The translations under genes were made by a program, and so were the position numbers. Positions 1 through 8,997 of a DNA stretch of 64,000 nt are shown here, piece by piece. Under the pieces are notes generated by a model. The model made no database searches and had not been told where the DNA came from. It worked only from the letters and a program-made list of their open reading frames with translations. Each line of letters starts with the position of its first letter. The stretch's first letter is position 1. The stretch covers positions 248,001-312,000 of the forward strand of contig NZ_CANLDB010000004.1 of NCBI RefSeq assembly GCF_947489365.1, written 5' to 3'. Origin of the DNA: an uncultured Nocardioides sp. (GTDB lineage Bacteria; Actinomycetota; Actinomycetes; Propionibacteriales; Nocardioidaceae).

Positions 1-2
1 AC

Positions 3-305
3 CTGCCGGTGGTGGCGTTCTGCTTCAAGGGCGCCAACACCAAGACCGGCCGGCCGCGGAAGGGCAGCTACGCCGAGAAGGTGGGGTTCACCCTGGACGA
101 CGTCGCGAGCTCGATGAAGCAGGGCGGCTGGTCGGTCCCGGCGTACCCCTTCTGCGCGGACCGCGAGGACATGGAGATCATCCGGGTGGTCGTGCGCAAC
201 GCCTTCAGCCGCGACCTCGCCGAGATGTTCCTGCTCGAGCTCGGACGGGCCGTCGGGCGGTGCGACGGCACGGGTGAGGACCCGGGCCGCCCCTTCCGGC
301 ACTGA
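3..305 (+). CDS. gad: Glutamate decarboxylase, C-terminal part (5' end outside window)
   Basis: This is the last 100 residues of a PLP-dependent glutamate decarboxylase, which converts glutamate to GABA and CO2 and consumes a proton. The reading frame is open to the left edge and begins LPVVAFCFK. It continues into GFTLDDVASSMKQGGWSVPA and FSRDLAEMFLLELGRAV, matching the C-terminal small domain of GadB-type enzymes (family pattern: YTLYDLSERLR.RGWQVPA, then a helix after VVR.GFSRD). The PLP lysine lies upstream, outside the window. The stop runs into a short tandem repeat and a strong hairpin, so this is the end of its transcript. Family assignment is confident; the substrate rests only on this tail. 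Confidence 0.85.
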   Translation: MPVVAFCFKGANTKTGRPRKGSYAEKVGFTLDDVASSMKQGGWSVPAYPFCADREDMEIIRVVVRNAFSRDLAEMFLLELGRAVGRCDGTGEDPGRPFRH

Positions 306-350
306 GCCGCTGAGCCGCTGAGCCGCTGAGCCGCTGAGCCGCTGAGCCGC
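303..350. repeat. Six tandem copies of TGAGCCGC directly at the gad stop codon
   Basis: The octamer TGAGCCGC occurs six times in a row, starting with the TGA stop of the decarboxylase. Because 8 is not a multiple of 3, successive TGAs fall in all three frames, so read-through or frameshifted ribosomes would meet a stop within 24 nt. A simple slippage-generated repeat is the plainest explanation. Confidence 0.9.
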
Positions 351-351
351 T

Positions 352-375
352 GCGGGCCCCCGAGCGGGGGCCCGC
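352..375. terminator. Bidirectional rho-independent-type hairpin between gad and glcA
   Basis: A perfect 10-bp stem (GCGGGCCCCC with its complement GGGGGCCCGC) encloses the 4-nt loop GAGC. It lies between the convergent stops of the decarboxylase (+) and the glycolate permease (-), so it can serve both transcripts. There is no clear U tract, as is common in actinobacteria. Confidence 0.75.
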
Positions 376-382
376 AGCGGGC

Positions 383-2092
383 TCACGGGGCCGCGGGGAC
401 CATCCAGTCGAGCACCGGGGTGGCCTGCAGGCCGACGAGGATGCACATGAGGACGAGCAGCCCGAGGCTCCACCCGATGACCTTGCGGAAGATGTCGCCC
501 TCCCTGCCCGCGAGGCCGACGGCGGCGGCGGCGATGGCGAGGTTCTGGGGGCTGACCATCTTCCCGAGCACGCCGCCGGAGGTGTTCGCCGACGCCATCA
601 GGACGGGGTCGAGGCCGGCCTGGGCGGCGGTCTGCACCTGCAGGGCGCCGAAGAGCGCGTTGGCGGAGGTGTCCGAGCCGGTCACCGCGACGCCGATCCA
701 GCCGAGGATCGGGGAGATGATCGCGAAGGCCGCACCGGTCTGGGCCAGCCAGGCGCCGAGCGACACGGTCATGCCCGACAGGTTCAGCACGTAGGCGAGC
801 GCCAGCACCGCCATCACGGTGAGGATCGCCCACTTGAGCTCGGCGTACGTCTTGCCGTACGTCGCCAGGCCACGGGCGGGCGAGACCTTCAGCACGATCA
901 TCGTCAGCAGGCCGGCGAGGATCATCAGGGTGCCCGCGGCGGGCAGCCAGTTGAAGGTGTACATGGTGGTGGAGACCGGCTCGCCGGACGGGTTGAGCAC
1001 CTCGAGGCCGGGCCAGCTGAACACGATCGTCCACGGCTCGGCGGCGAAGAACTCCTTGACCGCGGGGATGTTCACGATCGAGAAGATCGCGATGATGATC
1101 AGGTACGGCGCGTAGGCCTTCGCGACCTCGCCGCCCGAGTCCTTGACCGGACCGCCCTGGTCGACGGCGACGCCCCCGGTGCTCGCGGAGGCCGACGTGT
1201 CGCCCCCGGTGCGCTTCGCGTTCTCGCGGATGGCCTCCGCGTCGGCGGTGATGGTCTCGGCGGGCTGCCAGACACGGCTCAGCGCGACGACGGCGAGCGC
1301 GCCGCCGAGCGCGGCGATGATGTCGGCGAGCGGGACGGAGATGAAGTTCGCGGCGACGTACTGCGAGACCGCGAAGGCGAACCCGCACACGAGGGCGGGC
1401 AGCCAGGTCTGCCTCACGCCACGCTTGCCGTCGACGACGAGCACCAGGATGAGGGGCACGAAGATCGCCAGGATCGGCGTCTGGCGCCCGACCATCGCGC
1501 CGAGGGTCTCGACGGTGAGGCGGGAGTCGTCGTTCACGCCCGACGTCACGGCGGCCAGGGTGACGATCGGGGTCGCGAGGGCGCCGAAGGCGACGGGCGC
1601 GGTGTTGGCGATCAGGGCCACCACGGCGGCCTTGATCGGCTCGAAGCCGAGCGCCATCAGCATGACCACGGTGATCGCGACCGGCGTGCCGAAGCCGGCG
1701 AGCGCCTCGAGCAGCGCGCCGAAGCAGAAGGCGATGATGATGGCCTGGACCCGCTGGTCGGGGCTGACCTTCTCGAACGAGCGACGCAGCACGTCGAAGT
1801 GGCCCGACGCGACCGTGAGGTTGTAGACCCAGATCGCGTTGATGACGATCCACAGGATCGGGAAGAACCCGAACACCGCTCCCTGGGTGGTCGCGAGGAG
1901 CGCCTGGCCGACCGGCATGGAGAACGCCAGCACGGCCAGCACGATGGTGACGGCCAGCGAGATGAGTCCCGCCTGCCAGGCCTTCATCCGCAGCGCGCCG
2001 AGCAGGACGAACAGGGTGAGGAGCGGGACGGCGGCGACGAGCGCCGACAACGTCAGCGAGCCTCCGACGGCTTCGAGGTCCTGCTGGAACAT
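383..2092 (-). CDS. glcA: Lactate/glycolate permease family (LldP/GlcA-like) transporter
   Basis: A 569-residue, highly hydrophobic protein of the L-lactate permease family, proton symporters for lactate and glycolate. About twelve or more membrane segments are visible, and family-typical stretches include GFGTPVAITVVML, NTAPVAFGALATPI, SDTSANALFGALQV and MVSPQNLAIAAAAVG. Length is normal (family about 550). It is the last gene of a minus-strand run starting with malate synthase and including all three glycolate oxidase subunits, 25 nt after glcF. That context favours glycolate import (GlcA) over lactate. A GGGAG sequence precedes the ATG. A lactate permease role cannot be excluded from sequence alone. 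Confidence 0.85.
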   Translation of the reverse strand: MFQQDLEAVGGSLTLSALVAAVPLLTLFVLLGALRMKAWQAGLISLAVTIVLAVLAFSMPVGQALLATTQGAVFGFFPILWIVINAIWVYNLTVASGHFDVLRRSFEKVSPDQRVQAIIIAFCFGALLEALAGFGTPVAITVVMLMALGFEPIKAAVVALIANTAPVAFGALATPIVTLAAVTSGVNDDSRLTVETLGAMVGRQTPILAIFVPLILVLVVDGKRGVRQTWLPALVCGFAFAVSQYVAANFISVPLADIIAALGGALAVVALSRVWQPAETITADAEAIRENAKRTGGDTSASASTGGVAVDQGGPVKDSGGEVAKAYAPYLIIIAIFSIVNIPAVKEFFAAEPWTIVFSWPGLEVLNPSGEPVSTTMYTFNWLPAAGTLMILAGLLTMIVLKVSPARGLATYGKTYAELKWAILTVMAVLALAYVLNLSGMTVSLGAWLAQTGAAFAIISPILGWIGVAVTGSDTSANALFGALQVQTAAQAGLDPVLMASANTSGGVLGKMVSPQNLAIAAAAVGLAGREGDIFRKVIGWSLGLLVLMCILVGLQATPVLDWMVPAAP

Positions 2093-2117
2093 GGGGTCTC
2101 CCGAGATCGTGGGGTGG

Positions 2118-3533
2118 TCAGTGGTCCATGAGCGCCGAGAGCGGCGCTCCGTGGATCGAGGCGTCGAGCACCTCGATGGTGTGGGCCATCCCCATCGGCG
2201 GGGTGCCGTTCTGCTCGGCGTGGCGGTCGAGCGCGGAGGTCACCTGCATCAGGCAGCCGGGGTTGGCCGTCACGAGGAGCTCCGCGCCCGTCCTGACGAT
2301 GTTCGCGGCCTTGCGGTCCCCCAGCTCCTGGGCGGGCCCGGGGTTGAGGATGTTGTAGATCCCGGCGGAGCCGCAGCAGATCTCGCCCTCGGGGATCTCC
2401 TTGAGCGTCAGGCCGGGGATGTCGGCCAGCAGGTCGCGGGGCTGCTTGCGCACGCCCTGGGCGTGGGCGAGGTGGCACGCGTCGTGGTAGGCGATCGTCA
2501 CCTCGAGGGGGTGCCGGACGGCCCGGGGTCCGAGCTCGAGCAGGACCTCGGAGATGTCGCGGGTCTTCTCCGCGAACGCCTTCGCGCGGTCCGCGTACGC
2601 CGGGTCGTCGGCGAGCAGCGCCGCGTACTCCTTCATCGTGGAGCCGCAGCCGGCGGAGTTGACGACGATGCGCTCGACCCCGGCGTCGTCGAAGGCGTCC
2701 ACGAGCGCCCGGGCGAACGACGCGCCCTCGTCCTCGCGGCCGGCGTGCACCGACAGGGCGCCGCAGCAACCCTGCTCCTTCGGGACGACGACGTCGCAGC
2801 CCTCGGCCTGCAGGACCCGCGCCGTGGCGGCGTTGACACCGGGGAAGAACGCCCCCTGCACGCACCCGACGAGCATCCCGACCGTCATCCGGCGCTCGCC
2901 GGTGGCGGTGATGTGCTCCGGCAGCGGCATGGCCTTGCCCAGCCTGGGCGCCAGCTTCTCCATCGCGGCGAGCTGGGGCGCCGTCCTCTCCAGCAGCCCG
3001 GTGCGCCGCATGGCCCGGTCGAGGCCGGTGGCCTGCAGCACCTTCAACGGCCCCCGCATCAGCTTGAGCCGCTTGGGGTGCGGGAAGAGCGAGAAGATCA
3101 GGCCGCGCAGCGCCTTGTCGGCGGCGGGACGCTCGTAGTTGCGCTCCACCTGGGCGCGGGTCTGCTCGATGAGCGTGTCGTACTGCACGCCCGACGGGCA
3201 CGCCGTCACACAGGCCATGCAGCCGAGGCAGGCGTCGAAGTGGCCGACCATCTCGTCGGTCATCGGCTCGCCCTCGAGGCCCTCCTTCATGAGGTAGATC
3301 CGCCCGCGCGGGGTGTCCATCTCCTCGCCCCACAGCACGTACGTCGGGCAGGTCGGCAGGCAGAAGCCGCAGTGGACGCAGTCGCCGATCAGCGCGGCGT
3401 CCGGCGGGTGGTGCTCGTCGAACGCGCCCGCCCTCATGCCGCCCAGCACGTCGGCGGGGTCGGCGGCCAGCGGGTTCGCCCCCTGGGTGCCCGCCATCCC
3501 GTCGATCTTGTCGACCTCCTGCTCCTGCGTCAT
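2118..3533 (-). CDS. glcF: Glycolate oxidase iron-sulfur subunit GlcF
   Basis: A 471-residue protein with two N-terminal 4Fe-4S motifs: C52-x2-C55-x2-C58-x3-C62 and C102-x2-C105-x2-C108-x3-C112. Two C-terminal CCG-type domains follow (GCVQGAFFPG...EQGCCGALSVHAGR, then YHDACHLAHAQG...ICCGSAGIYN). This is the GlcF layout of the membrane-associated glycolate oxidase GlcDEF, in which it passes electrons from the FAD subunits to the respiratory chain. The ATG overlaps the glcE stop as TGATG, which fixes the start and indicates translational coupling. Length equals the family norm (about 410-470). Confidence 0.92.
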   Translation of the reverse strand: MTQEQEVDKIDGMAGTQGANPLAADPADVLGGMRAGAFDEHHPPDAALIGDCVHCGFCLPTCPTYVLWGEEMDTPRGRIYLMKEGLEGEPMTDEMVGHFDACLGCMACVTACPSGVQYDTLIEQTRAQVERNYERPAADKALRGLIFSLFPHPKRLKLMRGPLKVLQATGLDRAMRRTGLLERTAPQLAAMEKLAPRLGKAMPLPEHITATGERRMTVGMLVGCVQGAFFPGVNAATARVLQAEGCDVVVPKEQGCCGALSVHAGREDEGASFARALVDAFDDAGVERIVVNSAGCGSTMKEYAALLADDPAYADRAKAFAEKTRDISEVLLELGPRAVRHPLEVTIAYHDACHLAHAQGVRKQPRDLLADIPGLTLKEIPEGEICCGSAGIYNILNPGPAQELGDRKAANIVRTGAELLVTANPGCLMQVTSALDRHAEQNGTPPMGMAHTIEVLDASIHGAPLSALMDH

Positions 3534-4795
3534 CAGATGCCTCCCACGTAGCGGCCCGGCGCGAGCCGGTGGTCGGGGTCGAACTGGTCCTTCACGCGGC
3601 GCATGAGCGCGAGCGCGGGCACGGGGCCCCACACGTCGACGGCGTCCTTGACGGCGGCCGGGGCGTCGACGACGGTCGTGGCGCCGCCGTGGCGGGTGGT
3701 CGTCGCGCGCAGCCGGTCGAGCAGTCCGGAGACCTCGCCGACCGGCGTGGTCGACGGCAGCGCGGCGTACGCGACGCCGGAGCCCGCGGACCCGCGCAGC
3801 ACCGCCGGGGTGCCGTCGAGGGCGGCGAGCACGTCGGCGAGACCGGAGAGGGCGAAGGTGACCTTGAGCGCGGTGCTGCGGTCGTCGCCGCGTGCGGCGG
3901 TGTCCCAGGGGTACGTCGCTCCCCCGCCCGGCGCGTCCTCGCCGACCTCGACGTCGCCGCCGAGCAGCGGGGCGAGCTCGTCGACCCGGCCCTGGACGCC
4001 GGACTCGCGGCCCTCGAGGAGCACGCTCACCGTGCCGGCGCCGGCCTCCCAGCCGACCTCGACGGCGGCGGGCACGACCTGGCTGTGGACGGCGGCCTGC
4101 GCGAGCTCGAGGGCCGCCGCGGCGCTGCCGGCCCTGGCGGTGACCCAGCGCGACGCGGCGGGCAGCGGGTGGAGGCGGAAGGTCGCGTCGACGACCACGC
4201 CGAGCGTGCCCATCGAGCCGATGAGCAGCTTGCCGAGGTCGTAGCCCGCGACGTTCTTGACGACCCGCCCGCCGGCCTTGGCGACGACCCCGTCGTGGCG
4301 GACCATCGTCACGCCGATGAGCAGGTCGCGGACGGTGCCGACCGCCGTACGACGGGCGCCGGAGGCGTTGGTCGCCAGGACGCCGCCGATCGTCGAGCCG
4401 GCGACGGTCTCGTCGACCGTGAGGCGCTGGCCCTCCGTCGCCACCGTCTCCTGCAGCCGAGCCAGCGGCGTGCCGGCCCGGGCGGCGACGATGAGGTCGC
4501 CGGCGGCGTGGTCGGTCACCTCGTCGAGCGCGGACAGGTCGAGGAGGACCTCCACCCCGGAGGGCGGGAGGCCCCAGGACAGCTTGGTCGCGCCGCCCCG
4601 CGGCACGACCCGCAGGCCGTGGGCGGCGCAGGCGCGCATCACCTCGGACACCTGGCCGACGTCGCCGGGGCGCGCCACCAGGGCCGGGGCGACGCCGTCG
4701 ACGGCGTCCCGTTCGCCGGCGTCGCGGACGTCGCCGCACGCGGAGCCGAGCGCCTCACGGGCCGCGGTGTCGAGGCCCCCGAGACCGGTCGTCAT
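3533..4795 (-). CDS. glcE: Glycolate oxidase FAD-binding subunit GlcE
   Basis: A 420-residue FAD-binding (PCMH-type) protein. The N-terminal half carries the FAD fold with VVPRGGATKLSWG and GSTIGGVLATNASGARR; the C-terminal half ends in MRRVKDQFDPDHRLAPGR, the usual tail of GlcE (family: K..FDP..ILNPGR). GlcE is the second, non-catalytic-type flavoprotein subunit of GlcDEF and is needed for oxidase activity in E. coli. TGATG overlaps at both ends tie its translation to glcD and glcF. Confidence 0.9.
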   Translation of the reverse strand: MTTGLGGLDTAAREALGSACGDVRDAGERDAVDGVAPALVARPGDVGQVSEVMRACAAHGLRVVPRGGATKLSWGLPPSGVEVLLDLSALDEVTDHAAGDLIVAARAGTPLARLQETVATEGQRLTVDETVAGSTIGGVLATNASGARRTAVGTVRDLLIGVTMVRHDGVVAKAGGRVVKNVAGYDLGKLLIGSMGTLGVVVDATFRLHPLPAASRWVTARAGSAAAALELAQAAVHSQVVPAAVEVGWEAGAGTVSVLLEGRESGVQGRVDELAPLLGGDVEVGEDAPGGGATYPWDTAARGDDRSTALKVTFALSGLADVLAALDGTPAVLRGSAGSGVAYAALPSTTPVGEVSGLLDRLRATTTRHGGATTVVDAPAAVKDAVDVWGPVPALALMRRVKDQFDPDHRLAPGRYVGGI

Positions 4796-6261
4796 CAGAA
4801 CACCTCCGCGAGGCCGGCGGCCTGCAGCGGGTGGGCGCCCTTGTGCCGGCCGGGGACCTCGCCGCACAGCCGCGGCGTCGGGAAGAGCTTGCCGGGGTTC
4901 GAGATCCCGGCGGGGTCGAAGGCGCACCGGACCAGCTGCATCGTGTCCAGGTCCTCGTCGGAGTACATCCGCGGCATGTACTTCGCCTTGTCGACGCCCA
5001 CCCCGTGCTCGCCGGTGATGGAGCCCCCGTGCTCGATGCAGAGGTCGAGGATCGCGCCGCTCACCTTCTCGGCCGCCTCCCCCGCGCCCTCGACGGCGTC
5101 GTCGAACAGCACGAGCGGGTGCAGGTTGCCGTCGCCGGCGTGGAAGACGTTGGCCACGCGGACCCCCGACGACCGCGACAGCTCGTCGATGGCGGTGAGG
5201 ACCTCGGGCAGCGCGGTGCGCGGGATGACGCCGTCCTGGACGATGTAGTCCGGGCTGATGCGGCCGACCGCGGCGAACGCCGACTTGCGGCCCTTCCAGA
5301 TCAGCGCCCGCTCGGTGGGGTCGGTGGCGACCCGGATCTCGAAGGCGCCGTTGTCGCGGCACATCCGCTCGACGTCCTCGAACTCCGCCCCGACGTCCGC
5401 GGTCGAGCCGTCGAGCTCGATGACCAGCACCGCGCCGGCGCCGTCGGGGTAGCCGCAGGAGACGGCGGCCTCGGCGGCCTCGATCGCCAGCGCGTCCATC
5501 ATCTCGATCGCGGCGGGGACGATGCCCGCGGAGATGATGGCCGACGTCGCCGCGCCGGCCTGGTCGGTCGAGGCGAACCCGACCAGCAGGGTGCGGACGT
5601 CCTGCGGCAGCCGGGTCAGCTTCACCTCGACGGTGGTGACGATCCCCAACGTCCCCTCGGAGCCGATGACGGCGCCGAGCAGGTCGTAGCCGGGCGCGTC
5701 CGGGGCCGTCGTCCCGAGCCGCACCGTCTCCCCGTCCGGGGCGACGAAGTCGGCGGCGGCGACGTGGTTGGCGGTGAACCCGTACTTCAGGCAGTGGGCG
5801 CCGCCGGAGTTCTCGGCGACGTTGCCGCCGATGGAGCAGATCTGCTGGCTGGAGGGGTCCGGGGCGTAGTAGTACCCGTCGCCGCTCGCCGCCTTGGTGA
5901 CGTCGAGGTTGATGACGCCGGGCTCGACGACGGCGCGCTGGTCCGCGCGCCGTACCTCGAGGATCTCCCGCATCCGGGAGGTCACCACGAGCACGCCCTC
6001 GGCGTGCGGCAGCGCCCCGCCGGACAGGCCCGTGCCGGACCCGCGGGCGACGTACGGCACCCGGTGCTCGGCGCACGCGGCGACGACGGCGGCGAGCTGG
6101 GCGGCGTCCTCGGGGATCACCACGAGCGCGGGCGTCACCCGGTAGTGGGCCAGCCCGTCGCACTCGTAGGTCCGCAGCCGGGTGCGGTCGTCGATGACGC
6201 CCACGGCCGGGACCACCCGTCGCGCGACCGCCGCGACGGCCTCGATCTGCTCTGCACCCAT
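4795..6261 (-). CDS. glcD: Glycolate oxidase catalytic subunit GlcD
   Basis: A 488-residue FAD-linked oxidase that oxidises glycolate (and often D-lactate) to glyoxylate. The FAD domain shows PYVARGSGTGLSGGALP and SIGGNVAENSGGAHCLKYG; the C-terminal FAD-oxidase domain has NVFHAGDGNLHPLVLFD and GSITGEHGVGVDKAKYM, both diagnostic of GlcD/D-LDH. The end, FDPAGISNPGKLFP, is intact. Length matches E. coli GlcD (499). Its stop overlaps glcE by 1 nt. It follows glcG by 17 nt in the same operon. Confidence 0.93.
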   Translation of the reverse strand: MGAEQIEAVAAVARRVVPAVGVIDDRTRLRTYECDGLAHYRVTPALVVIPEDAAQLAAVVAACAEHRVPYVARGSGTGLSGGALPHAEGVLVVTSRMREILEVRRADQRAVVEPGVINLDVTKAASGDGYYYAPDPSSQQICSIGGNVAENSGGAHCLKYGFTANHVAAADFVAPDGETVRLGTTAPDAPGYDLLGAVIGSEGTLGIVTTVEVKLTRLPQDVRTLLVGFASTDQAGAATSAIISAGIVPAAIEMMDALAIEAAEAAVSCGYPDGAGAVLVIELDGSTADVGAEFEDVERMCRDNGAFEIRVATDPTERALIWKGRKSAFAAVGRISPDYIVQDGVIPRTALPEVLTAIDELSRSSGVRVANVFHAGDGNLHPLVLFDDAVEGAGEAAEKVSGAILDLCIEHGGSITGEHGVGVDKAKYMPRMYSDEDLDTMQLVRCAFDPAGISNPGKLFPTPRLCGEVPGRHKGAHPLQAAGLAEVF

Positions 6262-6278
6262 GCGTTCTCCCCGGGTTC

Positions 6279-6716
6279 TCAGTCGACCTGGGCGACCAGG
6301 CCGGCCGCCTCGATGCCCGCCACGGCTGCGGCCTCGTCGTTGTCGGAGGTGTCACCCGTGATCCCGACCGCGCCCACGAGCTCGCCGCCGGAGTCCTTCA
6401 CGAGCACCCCGCCCGGCACGGGCACCAACGACCCGCCGACGGCGCTCGTCACGGACGCGATGAAGTAGGCCTGCTGCTCGGCGCGACCCATGATCGAGCG
6501 CGAGCCCATGCCGAGGGCCAGCGCGCCGTGGGCCTTGCCGAAGCCGATGTCGAACCGTCCGATGGAGGCGCCGTCCTCCCGCTCCACGGCCACGACGTGC
6601 CCGCCGGGGTCGAGGACGACGACGGTCAGCGGCTTGAGGCCCTGCTCGCGGCCGTGGGCCCGGGCGGCGGCGACGATCGTGCGGGCGGTCTCGAGGTCGA
6701 GGTGGACGTGGGTCAT
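6279..6716 (-). CDS. glcG: GlcG/HbpS family heme-binding-type protein
   Basis: A 145-residue DUF336 (GlcG/HbpS/PduO C-terminal-like) protein. It shows the family core: LTVVVLDPGGHVVAVEREDGA, then FGKAHGALALGMGSR and PGGVLVKDSGGELVGAVGITG. Members form compact oligomers; HbpS of Streptomyces binds heme, while the role of E. coli GlcG in the glc operon is undefined. The ATG overlaps the malate synthase stop as ATGA. Position between glcB and glcD mirrors the E. coli glc operon content (glcDEFGBA), which is why the symbol is used. No signal peptide is seen, so it should be cytoplasmic. Confidence 0.85.
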   Translation of the reverse strand: MTHVHLDLETARTIVAAARAHGREQGLKPLTVVVLDPGGHVVAVEREDGASIGRFDIGFGKAHGALALGMGSRSIMGRAEQQAYFIASVTSAVGGSLVPVPGGVLVKDSGGELVGAVGITGDTSDNDEAAAVAGIEAAGLVAQVD

Positions 6717-8887
6717 GCGGACTGCTCCTTCTTGACGGCGCGCTGGCGGTGCAGGATCGGCTCGGTGTAGCCGCTGGGCTGGGCGAGGCCGTCGAGGACG
6801 AGGCCCTTCGCGGCGACGTACGCCGGGCCGTCGAAGGACGGCGCCATCGGCGTGTAGCCGGCGTCGCCGCTGTTCTGCTCGTCGACCACGGCGGCCATCT
6901 TCTGCAGGGTCTGCTCGACCTGCTCGCGGGTGACGACGCCGTGGTGGAGCCAGTTGGCGACGTGCTGCGCCGAGATGCGGCAGGTCGCGCGGTCCTCCAT
7001 GAGCGCCTCGCCGGACAGGTCGGGCACCTTCGAGCAGCCGACGCCGGCGTCGACCCAGCGGACGACGTACCCGAGCAGGCTCTGCAGGTTGTTCTCGATC
7101 TCGGCGGTGCGGTCGGCGTCCGACCAGTCGGCGGCGTCGCCGAGCGGGAGGACGAGCAGCTGCTCGCGGTCCTTGCGGCGTCCGCCGGCGGCGAGCTCCT
7201 CCTGACGGGCCTTCACGTCGACCTGGTGGTAGTGCAGCGCGTGGATGGTCGCGGCCGTCGGCGAGGGCACCCAGGCGCAGGTCGCGCCGGCCCTCGGGTG
7301 GCCGATCTTGGCCTCGTACATCGCGGCGAGGCTGTCGGGCGCCGCCCACATGCCCTTGCCGATCTGGGCGCGACCGAGCAGACCGCACTCGAGGCCGATG
7401 TCGACGTTGAGGTCCTCGTACGCCTCGATCCACTGCGTCTGCTTCATGTCGGCCTTGCGGACCACCGGCCCGGCCTGCATCGAGGTGTGGATGTCGTCGC
7501 CGGTGCGGTCGAGGAAGCCGGTGTTGATGAAGACGACCCGCTCGCGGGCGCGCTCGATGCAGGCCTTGAGGTTCAGCGAGGTGCGCCGCTCCTCGTCCAT
7601 GATCCCCATCTTGATCGTCAGCGGCTCCATGCCGAGGAGCCGCTCGACGCCCGCGAAGAGGTCGACGGCGAGCTGGACCTCGTCCGGCCCGTGCATCTTC
7701 GGCTTGACGACGTACGCCGAGCCGGTGCGGGAGTTGGGGCGCTCGGTGCGGCCCTGGACGTCCTTGAGGCTGCCGAGGCCGGTCATGACGGCGTCGAGCA
7801 GGCCCTCGGGCACCGGGTCGCCCTGGGCGTCGCGGACCGCGTCGGTCGTCATCAGGTGGCCCACCTGGCGGATGAAGAGCAGCGACCGGCCGTGGAGGGT
7901 GACCTCGCCGTGCCCGTCGGGCGCGGTGTACACGCGGTCGTCGTTCATCGCGCGGGTGAACGTCTTCCCGCCCTTGGTCACCTCCTCCGCCAGGGTGCCG
8001 TCCATCAGGCGCATCCAGTTGCGGTAGCCGAGCACCTTGTCCTCGGCGTCGACGGCGGCGACGGAGTCCTCGAGGTCCATGATCGTGGAGACCGCGGACT
8101 CCAGCAGGAGGTCCTTGACCCCCGCCTTGTCGGTGCTGCCGATCTGGTCGTCGGCGTCCACCTGGATCTCGACGTGCAGGCCGTGGTGGACGAGCACGAC
8201 GGCCTCGGGGGCAGCGGCGTCGCCGCGGAAGCCGACGAGCTGCTGCGGCTCCGCGAGGCGCTTCACCTCGCCGTCCACGGTGGCGGCCAGGCCGTCGTCG
8301 TCCACGGCGTACGCCGTCACGTCGGCGTGGGACGCCCCGGCCAGCGGCCAGTGCGCGTCGAGGTGCTCGCGGCCGCGACGGATGACCTCGTCGCCGCGGG
8401 CCCTCGTGTAGCCGTCGCCGGGGGCGAACTCGCCGTCGGTGGGGACGACGTCGGAGCCGTAGAGCGCGTCGTACAGCGAGCCCCAGCGGGCGTTCACCGC
8501 GTTGGTGGCGAACCGCGCGTTGAGCAGCGGGACGACGAGCTGCGGGCCGGGGATGCCGGCGACCTCCGGGTCGGCGCCGTCGGTCGTGACGGCGACCTCG
8601 GCGGGCTCGTCGAGCAGGTAGCCGAGCTCGCGCAGGAACGCGGTGTACGCCTCGGTGTCGGGGGTCCCCGGGTGCTCGCGGTGCCAGTCGTCGAGCGCGG
8701 CCTGGATCCGGTCGCGCTCGGCGAGGAGCTCGCGGTGGCGCGGCGAGAGGTCGGCGACCAGCGCCGCCAGGCCCTCCCAGAAGGCGTCGGACTCCAGCCC
8801 GGAACCGGGCAGGCCCTCCTCCTCGACGAAGCGGTGCAGCTCGGCGGCGACGTCGAGCCCTCCTGCTTGGACACGCTGAGAAGTCAT
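6713..8887 (-). CDS. glcB: Malate synthase G
   Basis: A 724-residue protein, the usual length of malate synthase G (about 723). It condenses glyoxylate with acetyl-CoA to malate and so drains the product of GlcDEF into the TCA cycle. Diagnostic segments are TIMDLEDSVAAVDAEDK (Mg site region), TGFLDRTGDDIHTSM, and MEDRATCRISAQHVANWL, which holds the catalytic aspartate (about residue 632; Asp631 in E. coli). The frame stays open upstream, but the ATG at 8887 follows a GGGAG and gives the normal N-terminus. It is the first gene of the operon; its upstream region is shared with the divergent IclR-type regulator. Confidence 0.95.
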   Translation of the reverse strand: MTSQRVQAGGLDVAAELHRFVEEEGLPGSGLESDAFWEGLAALVADLSPRHRELLAERDRIQAALDDWHREHPGTPDTEAYTAFLRELGYLLDEPAEVAVTTDGADPEVAGIPGPQLVVPLLNARFATNAVNARWGSLYDALYGSDVVPTDGEFAPGDGYTRARGDEVIRRGREHLDAHWPLAGASHADVTAYAVDDDGLAATVDGEVKRLAEPQQLVGFRGDAAAPEAVVLVHHGLHVEIQVDADDQIGSTDKAGVKDLLLESAVSTIMDLEDSVAAVDAEDKVLGYRNWMRLMDGTLAEEVTKGGKTFTRAMNDDRVYTAPDGHGEVTLHGRSLLFIRQVGHLMTTDAVRDAQGDPVPEGLLDAVMTGLGSLKDVQGRTERPNSRTGSAYVVKPKMHGPDEVQLAVDLFAGVERLLGMEPLTIKMGIMDEERRTSLNLKACIERARERVVFINTGFLDRTGDDIHTSMQAGPVVRKADMKQTQWIEAYEDLNVDIGLECGLLGRAQIGKGMWAAPDSLAAMYEAKIGHPRAGATCAWVPSPTAATIHALHYHQVDVKARQEELAAGGRRKDREQLLVLPLGDAADWSDADRTAEIENNLQSLLGYVVRWVDAGVGCSKVPDLSGEALMEDRATCRISAQHVANWLHHGVVTREQVEQTLQKMAAVVDEQNSGDAGYTPMAPSFDGPAYVAAKGLVLDGLAQPSGYTEPILHRQRAVKKEQSA

Positions 8888-8938
8888 CCGGCTCCCTACC
8901 GTCGGCGGCGAAGACCCGGGTCCGCATGCTTGCCCGAG

Positions 8939-8976
8939 TTTCCGCATTGTGGAAGTGTGTTTCCTGTCCACGGAAA
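8939..8976. promoter_or_regulatory. Array of alternating TTCC/GGAA half-sites between glcB and the IclR-type gene
   Basis: In the 110-bp divergent gap there is TTCC-N7-GGAA (8940-8954) and a perfect TTTCC-N7-GGAAA (8960-8976). Their centres are 21 bp apart, two helical turns. The inner halves also form GGAA-N6-TTCC (8951-8964). IclR-family proteins bind palindromes with GGAA/TTCC cores (E. coli IclR site TGGAAATnATTTCCA), so this is a good candidate for the regulator's own operator, controlling both directions. Binding is inferred. Confidence 0.65.
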
Positions 8977-8997
8977 ACTACGGAGGGCGCGGAGACC

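Noticed and set aside
2118..6355. Very long Arg/Gly-rich minus-strand frames running through glcD/E and upstream of glcF and glcE.
   Set aside because: They are off-frame readings of GC-rich coding DNA; only the parts after the TGATG-coupled starts look like real proteins.
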